DNA from: an uncultured Pseudomonadales bacterium
GTDB lineage: Bacteria; Pseudomonadota; Gammaproteobacteria; Pseudomonadales; Azotimanducaceae
Direction of reading: 5' to 3'
DNA length: 64,000 bases
Assembly: GCA_958296195.1 (NCBI GenBank)
Contig: OY282455.1
Coordinates: 806,001 to 870,000, forward strand
Shown here: positions 25,454 to 35,153 of the stretch, piece after piece
How the letters are laid out: every line of letters starts with the position of its first letter
How positions within the stretch are numbered: position 1 is the first letter of the stretch
Notes under the pieces: generated by a model
What the model saw: only the letters and a program-made list of their open reading frames with translations
What the model was told of the DNA's origin: nothing
Database searches by the model: none
Translations under genes and position numbers: made by a program

Positions 25454-27289
25454 ATGTGCGGAATTGTGGGTGCGGTCGGCGACCGCAATGTCTGCCCCAT
25501 TCTGCTTGAGGGCCTGCAGCGGCTTGAGTACCGAGGCTATGACTCCGCCGGCGTCGGCCTGTTGGCGGAGGACGGCGTCGGCATCAGCGTGCGCCGGCAG
25601 GTGGGCAAAGTGGGGGAGTTGGTCGAGGAGTTGGCCGAGCGATCGGTTCAGGGGCGCATCGGCATCGCCCACACCCGTTGGGCCACCCACGGGCCGCCCG
25701 TCGAAGCGAACGCTCATCCCCACCAGTCCAATGGCCGCATCGCCATCGTCCACAATGGCATCATCGAGAATTTCGAGGCCCTGCGAGCCGAATTGACGGC
25801 AGCTGGATACGCTTTCGCTTCGGAGACGGATTCGGAAGTTCTCGCCCACCTGATCGACTTTCACCTCGCTCAAGGCGGCTCGCTGCTGGCCGCCGTGCGC
25901 ACCGCCGTCAAGCGCCTGGAGGGTTCCTACGCCCTAGCTGTGCTGGCTCGGGACCATCCGGATCGCTTGGTCGCCGCCCGCGTCGGCAGCCCGTTGGTGG
26001 TCGGCAAGGGCCTAGGCGAAAACTATGTCGCCTCCGACGCGCTGGCGCTGAAGCCTGTTACGGATCGCTTCATCATTTTGGAGGAAGGGGACCTCGTCGA
26101 GATCAAAGTGGACGGCATCACCATCTGGAACCTCAAGGACGCCACCGTGGTGCGGGCGACGGTCAAGGTGGAGATCGATCTTGGCAAGATCAGCAAGGGC
26201 AACTTCCGCCACTATATGCAGAAGGAGATGTTCGAGCAGCCCGAAGTGCTGCGCAACACCTTGGAGGGCCGCATCGGGCGAACGCGGGTGCTTGAACAGG
26301 CGTTTGGGATCAGAGCCGCCGAAGTTTTTGACCAAGCCCGAGCGGTCACCATCGTCGCCTGCGGCACCAGCTTCTACGCCGCCAGCGTGGCCCGCTACTG
26401 GATTGAGGAGCAGGTCGGCATACCCTGCCAAGTCGATATCGCCAGCGAATTCCGCTACCGCAACGCCGTCGTCCCGCCCGGCGCCCTGTTCGTCACCATC
26501 TCCCAATCCGGGGAAACCGCGGACACCTTGGCGGCGCTTCGAGTCGCCCGCAGCCGCGGGTATTTGGCCACTCTGACGCTTTGCAACGTGCCGGTGAGCT
26601 CCTGCGTTCGGGAGTCTGATTTGGCGTTGATGACCCAAGCCGGGGTCGAAGTGGGCGTGGCTTCGACTAAGGCGTTCACCGCCCAGTTGGCTAACTTGGC
26701 GTTGTTGACCCTGTTGCTTGGGCGGCGGCACGGCCTGGCCCCCTCCTTTGAGGCCGGCCTGGTCGGCAGTTTGCGCAGGCTCCCGGAAAAGGTGGAGCAG
26801 GTCCTGCAACTCGACGAGCGCATTGCCGCCTTGGCGGAGAAGTTCGCGCACCGGCACCATGCTCTGTTCCTCGGGCGGGGCTTCATGTATCCGGTGGCGC
26901 TGGAGGGCGCCCTCAAGCTGAAGGAGCTTTCCTACATTCATGCGGAGGGCTATCCCGCCGGTGAACTGAAGCACGGCCCGCTGGCGTTGGTGGACGAGGA
27001 CATGCCGGTGGTGGCCGTGGCGCCGAGCAACGATCTGCTGGAGAAGGTGCGCTCGAACCTGCTGGAGGTGCGCGCTCGCGGCGGCGAGCTTTATGTGTTC
27101 GCTGACGCCGCCGCCCCCTTTCAGGATGGCCCGGGCGTAACCGTCATCCGCCTGCCGGAAGTGGATCCCATACTCACCCCAATCGTCTATGCCGTGCCGC
27201 TGCAGTTGCTCGCCTACCATGTGGCGGTGCTTAAGGGCACGGATGTGGACCAGCCGAGGAATTTGGCCAAGTCGGTCACCGTTGAGTAG
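25454..27289 (+). CDS. glmS: Glutamine-fructose-6-phosphate aminotransferase (isomerizing)
   Basis: First committed step of hexosamine synthesis: fructose-6-P plus glutamine gives glucosamine-6-P. The mature N-terminal Cys in MCGIVGAVGDRNV is the glutaminase nucleophile, and HTRWATHGPP is conserved. Two SIS domains follow (ACGTSFYAA, SQSGETADTLAAL), and the C-terminus is DVDQPRNLAKSVTVE. The 611 residues are standard. No glmS ribozyme or riboswitch was seen in the 18-bp gap from glmU. Confidence 0.97.
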   Translation: MCGIVGAVGDRNVCPILLEGLQRLEYRGYDSAGVGLLAEDGVGISVRRQVGKVGELVEELAERSVQGRIGIAHTRWATHGPPVEANAHPHQSNGRIAIVHNGIIENFEALRAELTAAGYAFASETDSEVLAHLIDFHLAQGGSLLAAVRTAVKRLEGSYALAVLARDHPDRLVAARVGSPLVVGKGLGENYVASDALALKPVTDRFIILEEGDLVEIKVDGITIWNLKDATVVRATVKVEIDLGKISKGNFRHYMQKEMFEQPEVLRNTLEGRIGRTRVLEQAFGIRAAEVFDQARAVTIVACGTSFYAASVARYWIEEQVGIPCQVDIASEFRYRNAVVPPGALFVTISQSGETADTLAALRVARSRGYLATLTLCNVPVSSCVRESDLALMTQAGVEVGVASTKAFTAQLANLALLTLLLGRRHGLAPSFEAGLVGSLRRLPEKVEQVLQLDERIAALAEKFAHRHHALFLGRGFMYPVALEGALKLKELSYIHAEGYPAGELKHGPLALVDEDMPVVAVAPSNDLLEKVRSNLLEVRARGGELYVFADAAAPFQDGPGVTVIRLPEVDPILTPIVYAVPLQLLAYHVAVLKGTDVDQPRNLAKSVTVE

Positions 27290-27337
27290 GGTTGGCCGAA
27301 GGCGTGGGCTTGGGCTGAAGTACCGCTGGGTTGAAAG

Positions 27338-30232
27338 ATGCACAAGGCCGTTAGGCGTCAGTGCCGTGCTCTTGCCTTGGTGCGGTTGCTCCTAGTCTTG
27401 CCCGCTCTGTGCTGCGCAGCGCCGGCAACCGCCACGCTGGTGGACTACGCCTACAACCCCGACGCACTCCCCAAGCCTGTTCTGGATGGCCGCGAGGATT
27501 GGATCGAGCTTTACTACAAGGCTTGGGACCTAGCGGCGGACAACATCAATTTCGCCAACCCGGGCAGCGGCCTCAGCGCGGAGTACATGGACGAAGCCTT
27601 GACCGACCGCAAGGTCTGGCAGTGGGACACCCTGTTCATTTCCATGTTCGCCAAGTACTCCAACGGCGAACTGCCCATCATGACTGGCGTGGACAACTTC
27701 TACCGCAAGCAGCGCTCGGACGGCTACATCTGCCGGGAGCTCAGCGAAGCGGACGGCACGGACATCTACCCCAACAGCGTCCAGCCCTGGCCGGTCTCCA
27801 ACCCCAATCCGCCCCTGTACTCCTGGGCGGAATGGGACTACTACCGGGTCACGGGGGACGCCAGCCGCTTCACCAAGGCGGTCACCAGCAACCGCAAGGA
27901 CGAGCGCCCGCACACCAAGACGGTCCTTGAGCGCCTGTTCGACCACCATTTCTGGATCAAGAACAACATCCGCCACGCCGATGGCCACTACCGCTCGGAC
28001 TACTGGGCGAACGGCATGGACGATTCGCCGAGGAACAGCATCACGATGCAGGGCGGCTGGATGGACTTGGCCGCGCAGCAGGCGCTGTCCGCCCTCTATT
28101 TGGCCAAAATCGCCGCCGTCGTCGGCGACGATGCGAAGCGGGAGGTCATGCTTGCCGAGCACCGGGAGCACAAAGATCTGGTGAACAACGCCTATTGGCA
28201 CGAGGTGGACAAGTTCTACTACGATCTTGACGCCGAGCGGGGCGTATTCAAAAGCAGGACGGTGGCGGCCTTCTGGCCCCTCATTGCGGAAGTCGCCAGC
28301 CGCCATCAGGCCGATCATCTGGTCCATCATCTTGTTGACTTTGGGGCCTTTTGGCGCCCTTTGTTGGTGCCGACCCTAGCCGCCGACCAAGACGGTTACA
28401 GCGTCACCGGCGAATACTGGCAGGGCGCCAGTTGGCCGCCGACCACCTACATGGTCGCCAGAGGGCTGGCGGCCCAAGGCTACTGGAGTTTGGCGCGGAC
28501 CGTCGCGGAAAACTATGTGGACGGCCTTGCCGCGCTGTACCGGCGCACTGGCACCATCTGGGAGAACACAGCGCCGGAGATTGTCGCGCCGAGCAACGAC
28601 TCCATCCCGGACTTTGTCGGTTGGGGGGGCTTGGGGCCCATCGCCATGTTGATTGAGCACGTCATCGGCATAGAGTTGAACGCCCCGGAAGGCGAGGTGG
28701 ATTGGCGCTTGGGGCAGGCGTCCCGGAACGGCGTGGAGAATCTCGGCTTCGCCGGCGGCACGATAGTGCGGATGGTCAGCGCCGCCAGAGCGCATCCCGA
28801 GGCGCCGGCCGCCATCACCATCGAAACCACGGTTCCCTTTGCCTTGAAGGTGTGGCTCGGCGAGCGCAGCTTCACCCAGCGGATCGCCGCCGGGCCGGAA
28901 AAAACCTACCGCTTCGGCTTCGACAACCGGGCCCCGACAGCCAATCCCAACGGTCCATACCGCCTGCAGCCGGGGCGGACGGTGGCGTTCAGCAGCGCCG
29001 GCTCTGCGGACGAGGACGGGGAAATCACCAGCTACCATTGGGACTTCGGGGACGGCGCGACCAGCCAGGAGGCCAATCCAACGCATAGCTACGCGGTGTC
29101 CGGCAACTATCGCATCAGCCTCACCGTAACGGACGAAAACAGGGCTACGGCGAGGGCGCACACATTCGTTAGCAACGCCGCCGTGCAGCCGGTGGCTGCC
29201 TTCTACGGCGACAGGATTAGGCTGAAGTACGGCGGCAGCGTCCGCTTCCGCGATCAATCCATCCATGGCTCCACTCGATGGGATTGGCAGTTTCCCGGCG
29301 GCGAACCGACCAGCAGCGCCGAACGCAGTCCCGTCGTCCGCTACCCGGTCCCAGGCGAATACGACGTGACGCTGAAGGTGGGCAACGCCTACGGCGAATC
29401 CGTGAAGTCCTACCAAGCCTATGTGGATGTCTTGGGAGATCTCCCCAAGGACTATTGCTACACAGCGCCTAGCCACACCAAATACTCCTACATCTCCAGG
29501 GCCTCCCTCGGGCCGTTGGACAACCGCACCGGCTCGGACGGCTACAGCCTGCACAGGGCGCCTGTGCAAATCGCGGTCGCTTCAACGCAAACGCTGCTGG
29601 TGGAGATCGACGTCATCGACCCGGTGGACAACGACAGAAATTTGGTGAGGGCTTGGGTGGACTGGAACGCAGACCGGCAGTTCGACGACAGCGAGCGGAT
29701 CATGGACCAAGTGGTCTTCATATCCGCCGAACCGGTGCAGGCGTCGCAGTCGTTCGCCGTGCCCAATGGCGTCAGCGGCATCCGGCGCATGAGGGTCAAG
29801 GCGAACTACGATGAGGGTCCGGCAAGGAATTTTGGCGCCTGTCTCGGCTTCAGTAGCGGCGAGGCCGAAGACTATCAAATCGAAATAGTCCATCCGCCGC
29901 CATCGCCTCGTCAAGAACTGTGGACGGGCGGCGACCAACTGCATCTGGACCTGCGTTCGATGTTCCTGTCAGACAGCGAACGTCCTGCTAGCTACAGCGC
30001 GGAATCCGACAACGCGGCCTTGGCCACAGCGCAAGTCGCCGGCGGCCGGCTGCTTCTGACGACCAACCCGAATGGTGGAAGCGGCGTTGCCAACATCGTC
30101 GTGACGGCCATCTACGGCGACGGCCGGCGGGCGACATTCAGCCTCGTCGTAACCGTCAGCGCCGCCGAGCGGAGCTTCCTGCAAGGATGGCGGCTAGCGA
30201 CGATGAAGAGCGCATGGCTTGGTTCGCAATGA
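27338..30232 (+). CDS. Secreted GH63/trehalase-like glycosidase with PKD and GEVED domains
   Basis: A 964-residue exported enzyme. A signal peptide (LLLVLPALCCAAPATA) precedes an (alpha/alpha)6-barrel domain of the GH63/GH37-like clan up to about residue 520, with WQWDTLFISMF, SWAEWDYYRVTGD, GEYWQGASWPPTTYMVARG and ENTAPEIVAPSNDS. Two PKD-like domains follow (about 530-615 with WDFGDG, and 617-700), then a GEVED-type domain (about 705-855, ending SSGEAEDYQIEI), then a beta-rich tail ending in SFLQGWRLATM. The PKD and GEVED modules suggest polymer binding outside the cell. The exact substrate cannot be read; alpha-glucoside or mannosyl-glycan hydrolysis is plausible. Its stop overlaps the collagenase start (ATGA). 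Confidence 0.8.
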   Translation: MHKAVRRQCRALALVRLLLVLPALCCAAPATATLVDYAYNPDALPKPVLDGREDWIELYYKAWDLAADNINFANPGSGLSAEYMDEALTDRKVWQWDTLFISMFAKYSNGELPIMTGVDNFYRKQRSDGYICRELSEADGTDIYPNSVQPWPVSNPNPPLYSWAEWDYYRVTGDASRFTKAVTSNRKDERPHTKTVLERLFDHHFWIKNNIRHADGHYRSDYWANGMDDSPRNSITMQGGWMDLAAQQALSALYLAKIAAVVGDDAKREVMLAEHREHKDLVNNAYWHEVDKFYYDLDAERGVFKSRTVAAFWPLIAEVASRHQADHLVHHLVDFGAFWRPLLVPTLAADQDGYSVTGEYWQGASWPPTTYMVARGLAAQGYWSLARTVAENYVDGLAALYRRTGTIWENTAPEIVAPSNDSIPDFVGWGGLGPIAMLIEHVIGIELNAPEGEVDWRLGQASRNGVENLGFAGGTIVRMVSAARAHPEAPAAITIETTVPFALKVWLGERSFTQRIAAGPEKTYRFGFDNRAPTANPNGPYRLQPGRTVAFSSAGSADEDGEITSYHWDFGDGATSQEANPTHSYAVSGNYRISLTVTDENRATARAHTFVSNAAVQPVAAFYGDRIRLKYGGSVRFRDQSIHGSTRWDWQFPGGEPTSSAERSPVVRYPVPGEYDVTLKVGNAYGESVKSYQAYVDVLGDLPKDYCYTAPSHTKYSYISRASLGPLDNRTGSDGYSLHRAPVQIAVASTQTLLVEIDVIDPVDNDRNLVRAWVDWNADRQFDDSERIMDQVVFISAEPVQASQSFAVPNGVSGIRRMRVKANYDEGPARNFGACLGFSSGEAEDYQIEIVHPPPSPRQELWTGGDQLHLDLRSMFLSDSERPASYSAESDNAALATAQVAGGRLLLTTNPNGGSGVANIVVTAIYGDGRRATFSLVVTVSAAERSFLQGWRLATMKSAWLGSQ

Positions 30233-32649
30233 GCGCCCGCCGCAGGCTTGTCGTCAGGAGCACCAACCCTAAGCTGCGCCTCGGCCTGCTGCTAGCGGTT
30301 GCTTGCCTAGGGCTGGCGGCAGCGACGGCCAAGGCGAACCCATGCGCGAATGACAACCTTGCTTGCGCAGCGCCGCCGGCCGCCGACTTCAGCGAAGCGG
30401 ACAACGACGCCGACGCACCCTCCCGCAAACGCGGTTTCGACAAGCGTCCTTCCGCAGCCCTTGCGCACGGGATTGGCCGCGAAGTTGGGCACGCAATAAT
30501 CCACAAAGAGCCGCCAAGGCCAAGGCCCTTAGTTCCCAACCCCAATTCAAGCGAGAGCACACATACAAGCAGCCGGCCAACAGATACGGTTTCCTCCGCC
30601 GAGCTGCAACCCAATCAAGCGGCTGACTGCGATATCGATGGCTTTGCCACAAAGTACGGAAACGCCCTCGCGGAGCACATTCGCTCCATGACCTTTGAAT
30701 GCGTGACTATGCTGCTCAAAGATGCCCCGCCACCTATTCGGACCGCTGCGTTCCGAACGCGGAACGTACTTGACGTGGCGCAGGCCACTATCGAACTAAT
30801 GAAAACCTACGAAGGTGCCAATCCGAATGATTTGTTTACCAAGAACTATTTTTTCCTGCGTGCAGCATACTACAACATCTTCCACTATCCCGACGAATTT
30901 GAGTGGGCTCATGGAACAAGCAAAACGGCAGTTGACAATGCCGTGATTGCCGCCGTTGACGCATTCTTTCAAAACGATCACTTCTATGACTTTACAAACG
31001 CGCACGGAAAGACTGCACAGGAAGTGTTTTTAATCGTGGCAGACTTTTTCGGACAGCACTCGGCAGCCTATCTTCCGAAATTGAAGGGCTGGCTAAAGCA
31101 GTTTGGTCTCGACCACGTCGAGAAATACTATGTGCTCGCCTCCACAAATAGGATCTTCCTCGTTCTATTTAAGCTGCATGGAGAACCGGGCTTCGCCTCC
31201 GTCCTGTCTTCCGACATCGAACTCATAACAATATTGCAGGAGTTCGCCCTGAGGGATGACCTGCTCGCCACTAATGCTCATACTCGGATATTGGTCAACA
31301 ATGCCGGCCACGGCTTGGCGCAATTTCTCCAGTACGATACGGTGCCCATTTACCCAGAGGTCGTCTCCGGGATCCAAGCGATCTTCAACCGCTACGACCC
31401 CTATGGCGAGGGCGCCACGGTCTGGGTTGCAACGGCAGACGTTGTCTCCCACTTTGGCAAGTGCGCCGAATTCCAAATCTGCGGCTTTGCAACGGAGTTG
31501 GAGGAGCGGGTGCTTTCCGTAAATCACTCCTGTGCGGAAATCGACGTGGAAATACGCGCCCAGGACTTGACATCGGCGCAACTCGCTAGAGCCTGCGAAT
31601 CGATGGCCGAAGTGAATGGCCGCTTTCACGAACTGCTAAACACCCATCAACAGCCGGTGGCCGACGACTACAACTCAAGCCTCGAAGTGATCGTATTTGC
31701 GAATAGCGTCAGCTACGTTACGTACTCCAAACTATTCTTCGGCAATGACACGGACAACGGCGGCATCTACTTGGAGAGCAATCCGGCCGATGTCAACAAT
31801 GTCGCCCGATTCCTCGCCTATGTCGCGGACTGGCTGCCGGACCAACCCATTTGGAACTTGGAGCATGAGTATGTCCACTATTTGGACGGCCGCTTCAATA
31901 TCTACGGCGGCTTTTTTTCTGATAAAAAAATAGTTTGGTGGGCGGAAGGACTGGCGGAGTACGTTTCCAAGGGAAACGGCAATGAGGATGCGGCCGATCT
32001 TGCGCCGACCCAAGCGTATCTTTTGGATGAGCTGTATTCGACCACTTACGAGCATGCCGCAAGCCGCGTGTACGAATGGGGCTACCTAGCCCTTCGGTTT
32101 ATGTTTGAGCGCCATTCCGATGACGTCGGCGAGCTTGTCAGCTACCTGAGGGCCGGCTGCTTTGATAGGTATCAGAGCTATCTGGAGAGCGCCGTAGGCG
32201 CAAGGTACAACGACGAATGGCTGGAGTGGCTAAAGGAGGCCGTTGCAGCCACCGATGACTTCGTGGCCGACAGGGGCGTGGAATCGTTCCCGGTCGCTTG
32301 CGGCCCAGGCTTCGTTTCCGGCTTGGACAGGCCGATTCCATCCGTGGAGCTTTTCCCCATTGGGGAGACGACGTCCATGGACATTGCCCCGTTTTTCGAC
32401 GGCTTCTCCACAGCCAACTTGACCTTTTCAGCCTCTTCATCCAATCCGGAGGTGGCTGTCGCCAGCCTTGACGGCAGCCTGTTGACTCTGACGGCTTTGT
32501 CTTCAGGAGAGGTCGTCATCTCGATAACCGCCAATGATGGCGGCAGAAGCGTTACGCGAACCTTTGATTTGGCGGTGGCGGAGGATTGCCCCCTCTGGCT
32601 GTGCCCGAGCTGGACTAGCGGCTGGCGGCTGCAGCTGTTGATGGACTAG
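30229..32649 (+). CDS. Secreted M9-family collagenase
   Basis: A zinc metalloprotease of the Vibrio/Clostridium microbial collagenase family. ATG 30229 overlaps the previous stop and gives a good signal peptide (LRLGLLLAVACLGLAAATAKA), making 806 residues. An M9 N-terminal helical activator region is followed by the zinc site HEYVH (546-550) and the third ligand Glu573 in WWAEGLAEYVS. The tail is a cadherin-like beta module, then a short end SWTSGWRLQLLMD that resembles the end of the upstream glycosidase. The middle of the gene is less GC-rich than its neighbours, hinting at transfer. Collagen-type host proteins are the likely substrate. An in-frame ATG at 30187 is an alternative start. Confidence 0.88.
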   Translation: MSARRRLVVRSTNPKLRLGLLLAVACLGLAAATAKANPCANDNLACAAPPAADFSEADNDADAPSRKRGFDKRPSAALAHGIGREVGHAIIHKEPPRPRPLVPNPNSSESTHTSSRPTDTVSSAELQPNQAADCDIDGFATKYGNALAEHIRSMTFECVTMLLKDAPPPIRTAAFRTRNVLDVAQATIELMKTYEGANPNDLFTKNYFFLRAAYYNIFHYPDEFEWAHGTSKTAVDNAVIAAVDAFFQNDHFYDFTNAHGKTAQEVFLIVADFFGQHSAAYLPKLKGWLKQFGLDHVEKYYVLASTNRIFLVLFKLHGEPGFASVLSSDIELITILQEFALRDDLLATNAHTRILVNNAGHGLAQFLQYDTVPIYPEVVSGIQAIFNRYDPYGEGATVWVATADVVSHFGKCAEFQICGFATELEERVLSVNHSCAEIDVEIRAQDLTSAQLARACESMAEVNGRFHELLNTHQQPVADDYNSSLEVIVFANSVSYVTYSKLFFGNDTDNGGIYLESNPADVNNVARFLAYVADWLPDQPIWNLEHEYVHYLDGRFNIYGGFFSDKKIVWWAEGLAEYVSKGNGNEDAADLAPTQAYLLDELYSTTYEHAASRVYEWGYLALRFMFERHSDDVGELVSYLRAGCFDRYQSYLESAVGARYNDEWLEWLKEAVAATDDFVADRGVESFPVACGPGFVSGLDRPIPSVELFPIGETTSMDIAPFFDGFSTANLTFSASSSNPEVAVASLDGSLLTLTALSSGEVVISITANDGGRSVTRTFDLAVAEDCPLWLCPSWTSGWRLQLLMD

Positions 32650-32760
32650 GACCGGCCCACTAGATCGTTGCAGGAGCACTAGGGTCCAAAGGCGATTGAG
32701 CTTGCGGAGACAGCGGCAGGTGCGACAGACTTGCAGCTTTGGGCAAGCCAACCCCCAGCC

Positions 32761-34953
32761 TTGGACGTCACCCACATCATCTCCGGCCTCAACGATGCGC
32801 AGCGCCAAGCGGTGACGGCGCCCTTGGGCAACGCCTTGGTGGTGGCCGGCGCCGGCAGCGGCAAGACGCGGGTGCTGGTGCATCGCATCGCTTGGCTGAT
32901 CGAGGCGGAGGGCGTCTCCCCCTACGGCGTATTGGCGGTCACCTTCACCAACAAGGCGGCGGCGGAGATGCGCCAGCGCATTGAAGCCCTGCTTAGCGTA
33001 CCGGTCACCGCCCTTTGGGTGGGCACCTTCCACGGCATTGCCCACCGCCTGCTGCGCCAGCATTGGCAGGAGGCCGGCCTGCCTCAGAACTTCCAAATTC
33101 TGGACGCGGACGATCAGTTGCGCTTGGTCAAGCGCGTCATGCGGGCGCTGGACATGGACGACAAGCGCTGGCCGCCGCGCCAAGCGGTTTGGTTCATCAA
33201 CGGGCACAAGGACGAGGGGCGTCGCGTTCGTGACTTGGCGGATGACGACGACCTGTTCCAGCAAACCCACAAACGCATCTATGCCAGCTACGAAACGCTC
33301 TGCAACGAAGGCGGGTTGGTGGATTTCGCCGAGCTGCTGCTGCGCTGCTTGGAATGCCTGCGCGGTGACGAGGGCTTGCTGGCCCACTACCGGCGGCGAT
33401 TTGGGCAAATTCTGGTCGATGAGTTTCAGGACACCAACCGCATTCAGTACGAATGGCTGAAGCTTTTGGCCGGCGACATCGGCAAGATCATGGCGGTGGG
33501 GGACGACGATCAGTCCATCTACGGCTGGCGCGGCGCCAGAATCGAGAACACCCAAGCCTTCCTCAAGGAGTTCGACGGCGCCGTCGTCATACCCTTGGAG
33601 CAAAACTACCGCTCCACGGCCAACATTTTGGACGCGGCCAACGCGCTGATCGCCCGCAACGGCATGCGGCTGCCTAAGACTCTGTGGACCGAAGGCGGCC
33701 CAGGTGTACCCATCAAGGTATATTCGGCCTACAACGATCAGGACGAGGCGCGCTTCGCCACCGAGCAGATCAAGGACCTGATCGACAATGGCGGCGCAGC
33801 GAACGGCATCGCCGTGCTGTACCGCTCCAACGCCCAATCCCGGGTGCTTGAGGAAGCGTTGCTAAGGGCCGACATTCCCTTCCGCATCTACGGCGGCTTC
33901 CGTTTCTTTGAGCGCGCCGAAATCAAGGACGCCCTCGCCTACATGCGGCTGGTGCAGAATCGCCACGCCGACATCGCCTTCGAGCGGGCGGTGAACACGC
34001 CGTCGCGGGGCATTGGCGAAAAAACCTTGGAGACCTTGCGGGCACTGGCCCGCGCCGGTGCCCTGTCCCTCTGGCAGGCCGGCAAGAAGGCCGTCCACGA
34101 AGGCACACTGAAGGGTCGCGCCGCGGCGGCGGTGGCGGAATTCCTAAAACTGATCGACGAAATCGCCGCCGGCGTCGCCGAACTGCCGTTGCACGAACTC
34201 GCCGCCGCGGTCATTGAAGCAAGCGGTCTGATCGCGCACCACGGGCGCGAGCCGGGAGAGCGGGGGCTGGCCCGCAAGGAGAACTTGGAGGAGCTCATCA
34301 GCGCCGCCCGGCAATTCAGCGGCGAACTGGTGTTTCCCTTGCAGGATGCGGAGCAGCCGGCGGTCTCCGAACTGGAGGAGTTCCTGGACCAGGTGGCGCT
34401 CGACGCCGGGGAGCGGGAGTCAAAGACCGGCCCGGCCGTGCAGTTGATGACCCTGCACTCGGCCAAGGGGCTGGAGTTCCCGACGGTGTTCATGACTGGC
34501 ATGGAGGAGGGGCTGTTCCCGCATCGGCAATCCAGCGAGAAACCCGAAGGGTTGGAGGAGGAGCGCCGGCTGTGCTACGTCGGCATCACCCGGGCCATGC
34601 GGCGGCTTTACCTGACCCACGCCGAAGTCCGCCGCCTGCACGGCGCCGACAACTACAACCGCCGCTCCCGCTTCATTGAAGAGTTGCCGCCGCACCTCAT
34701 CTCCGAAGTCCGCCTGCACGGAGAGGTGGAGCGCCCCTTGGCGGCGCTGCGATCTCGATCATCTGGCTTGTTTGAATCTTCCCCGGCCTGCCCCCTGAAC
34801 ATTGGCCAACGGGTCGCCCACGGCACCTTTGGCGAGGGCGTGGTGCTGCAAAGCGAAGGCAATGGCGAGCGCACCCGTGTGCAGGTCCACTTTGCCGCCG
34901 TGGGGGAGAAATGGCTGATGCTGAGCGCCGCCAAACTCGAGGCGCTGGATTAG
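32761..34953 (+). CDS. uvrD: DNA helicase II UvrD
   Basis: SF1 3'-5' helicase used in nucleotide excision and mismatch repair. It shows motif I AGAGSGKTRVLVHRIAWL, motif II VDEFQDTN, motif III GDDDQSIYGWRGA, motif IV QNYRS, motif V LMTLHSAKGLEFP and motif VI YVGITRAMRRL, with a C-terminal Tudor-like domain (GQRVAHGTFGEGVVL). TTG 32761 gives MDVTHIISGLNDAQRQAV, aligning with the E. coli start and giving 730 residues. A TTG at 32731 would add ten residues. Confidence 0.95.
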   Translation: MDVTHIISGLNDAQRQAVTAPLGNALVVAGAGSGKTRVLVHRIAWLIEAEGVSPYGVLAVTFTNKAAAEMRQRIEALLSVPVTALWVGTFHGIAHRLLRQHWQEAGLPQNFQILDADDQLRLVKRVMRALDMDDKRWPPRQAVWFINGHKDEGRRVRDLADDDDLFQQTHKRIYASYETLCNEGGLVDFAELLLRCLECLRGDEGLLAHYRRRFGQILVDEFQDTNRIQYEWLKLLAGDIGKIMAVGDDDQSIYGWRGARIENTQAFLKEFDGAVVIPLEQNYRSTANILDAANALIARNGMRLPKTLWTEGGPGVPIKVYSAYNDQDEARFATEQIKDLIDNGGAANGIAVLYRSNAQSRVLEEALLRADIPFRIYGGFRFFERAEIKDALAYMRLVQNRHADIAFERAVNTPSRGIGEKTLETLRALARAGALSLWQAGKKAVHEGTLKGRAAAAVAEFLKLIDEIAAGVAELPLHELAAAVIEASGLIAHHGREPGERGLARKENLEELISAARQFSGELVFPLQDAEQPAVSELEEFLDQVALDAGERESKTGPAVQLMTLHSAKGLEFPTVFMTGMEEGLFPHRQSSEKPEGLEEERRLCYVGITRAMRRLYLTHAEVRRLHGADNYNRRSRFIEELPPHLISEVRLHGEVERPLAALRSRSSGLFESSPACPLNIGQRVAHGTFGEGVVLQSEGNGERTRVQVHFAAVGEKWLMLSAAKLEALD

Positions 34954-35153
34954 TGGCTTTGCAATATACTGGCCTCTCATCTAGAGAGCTTGTCCATGCC
35001 TTCACCATGCCCAAAACTACAGGCATCTTTACGCGGTGCGTTGCAGGACGCCCTTGAGCTGCTAGCGGCACGTCTTTTTTCATGACCAGTTCTTCATCAA
35101 GCGGATCCGTTGTCCTGCGTCGGTGCCCAACCATCCACGCTTCCGATCTTGCA

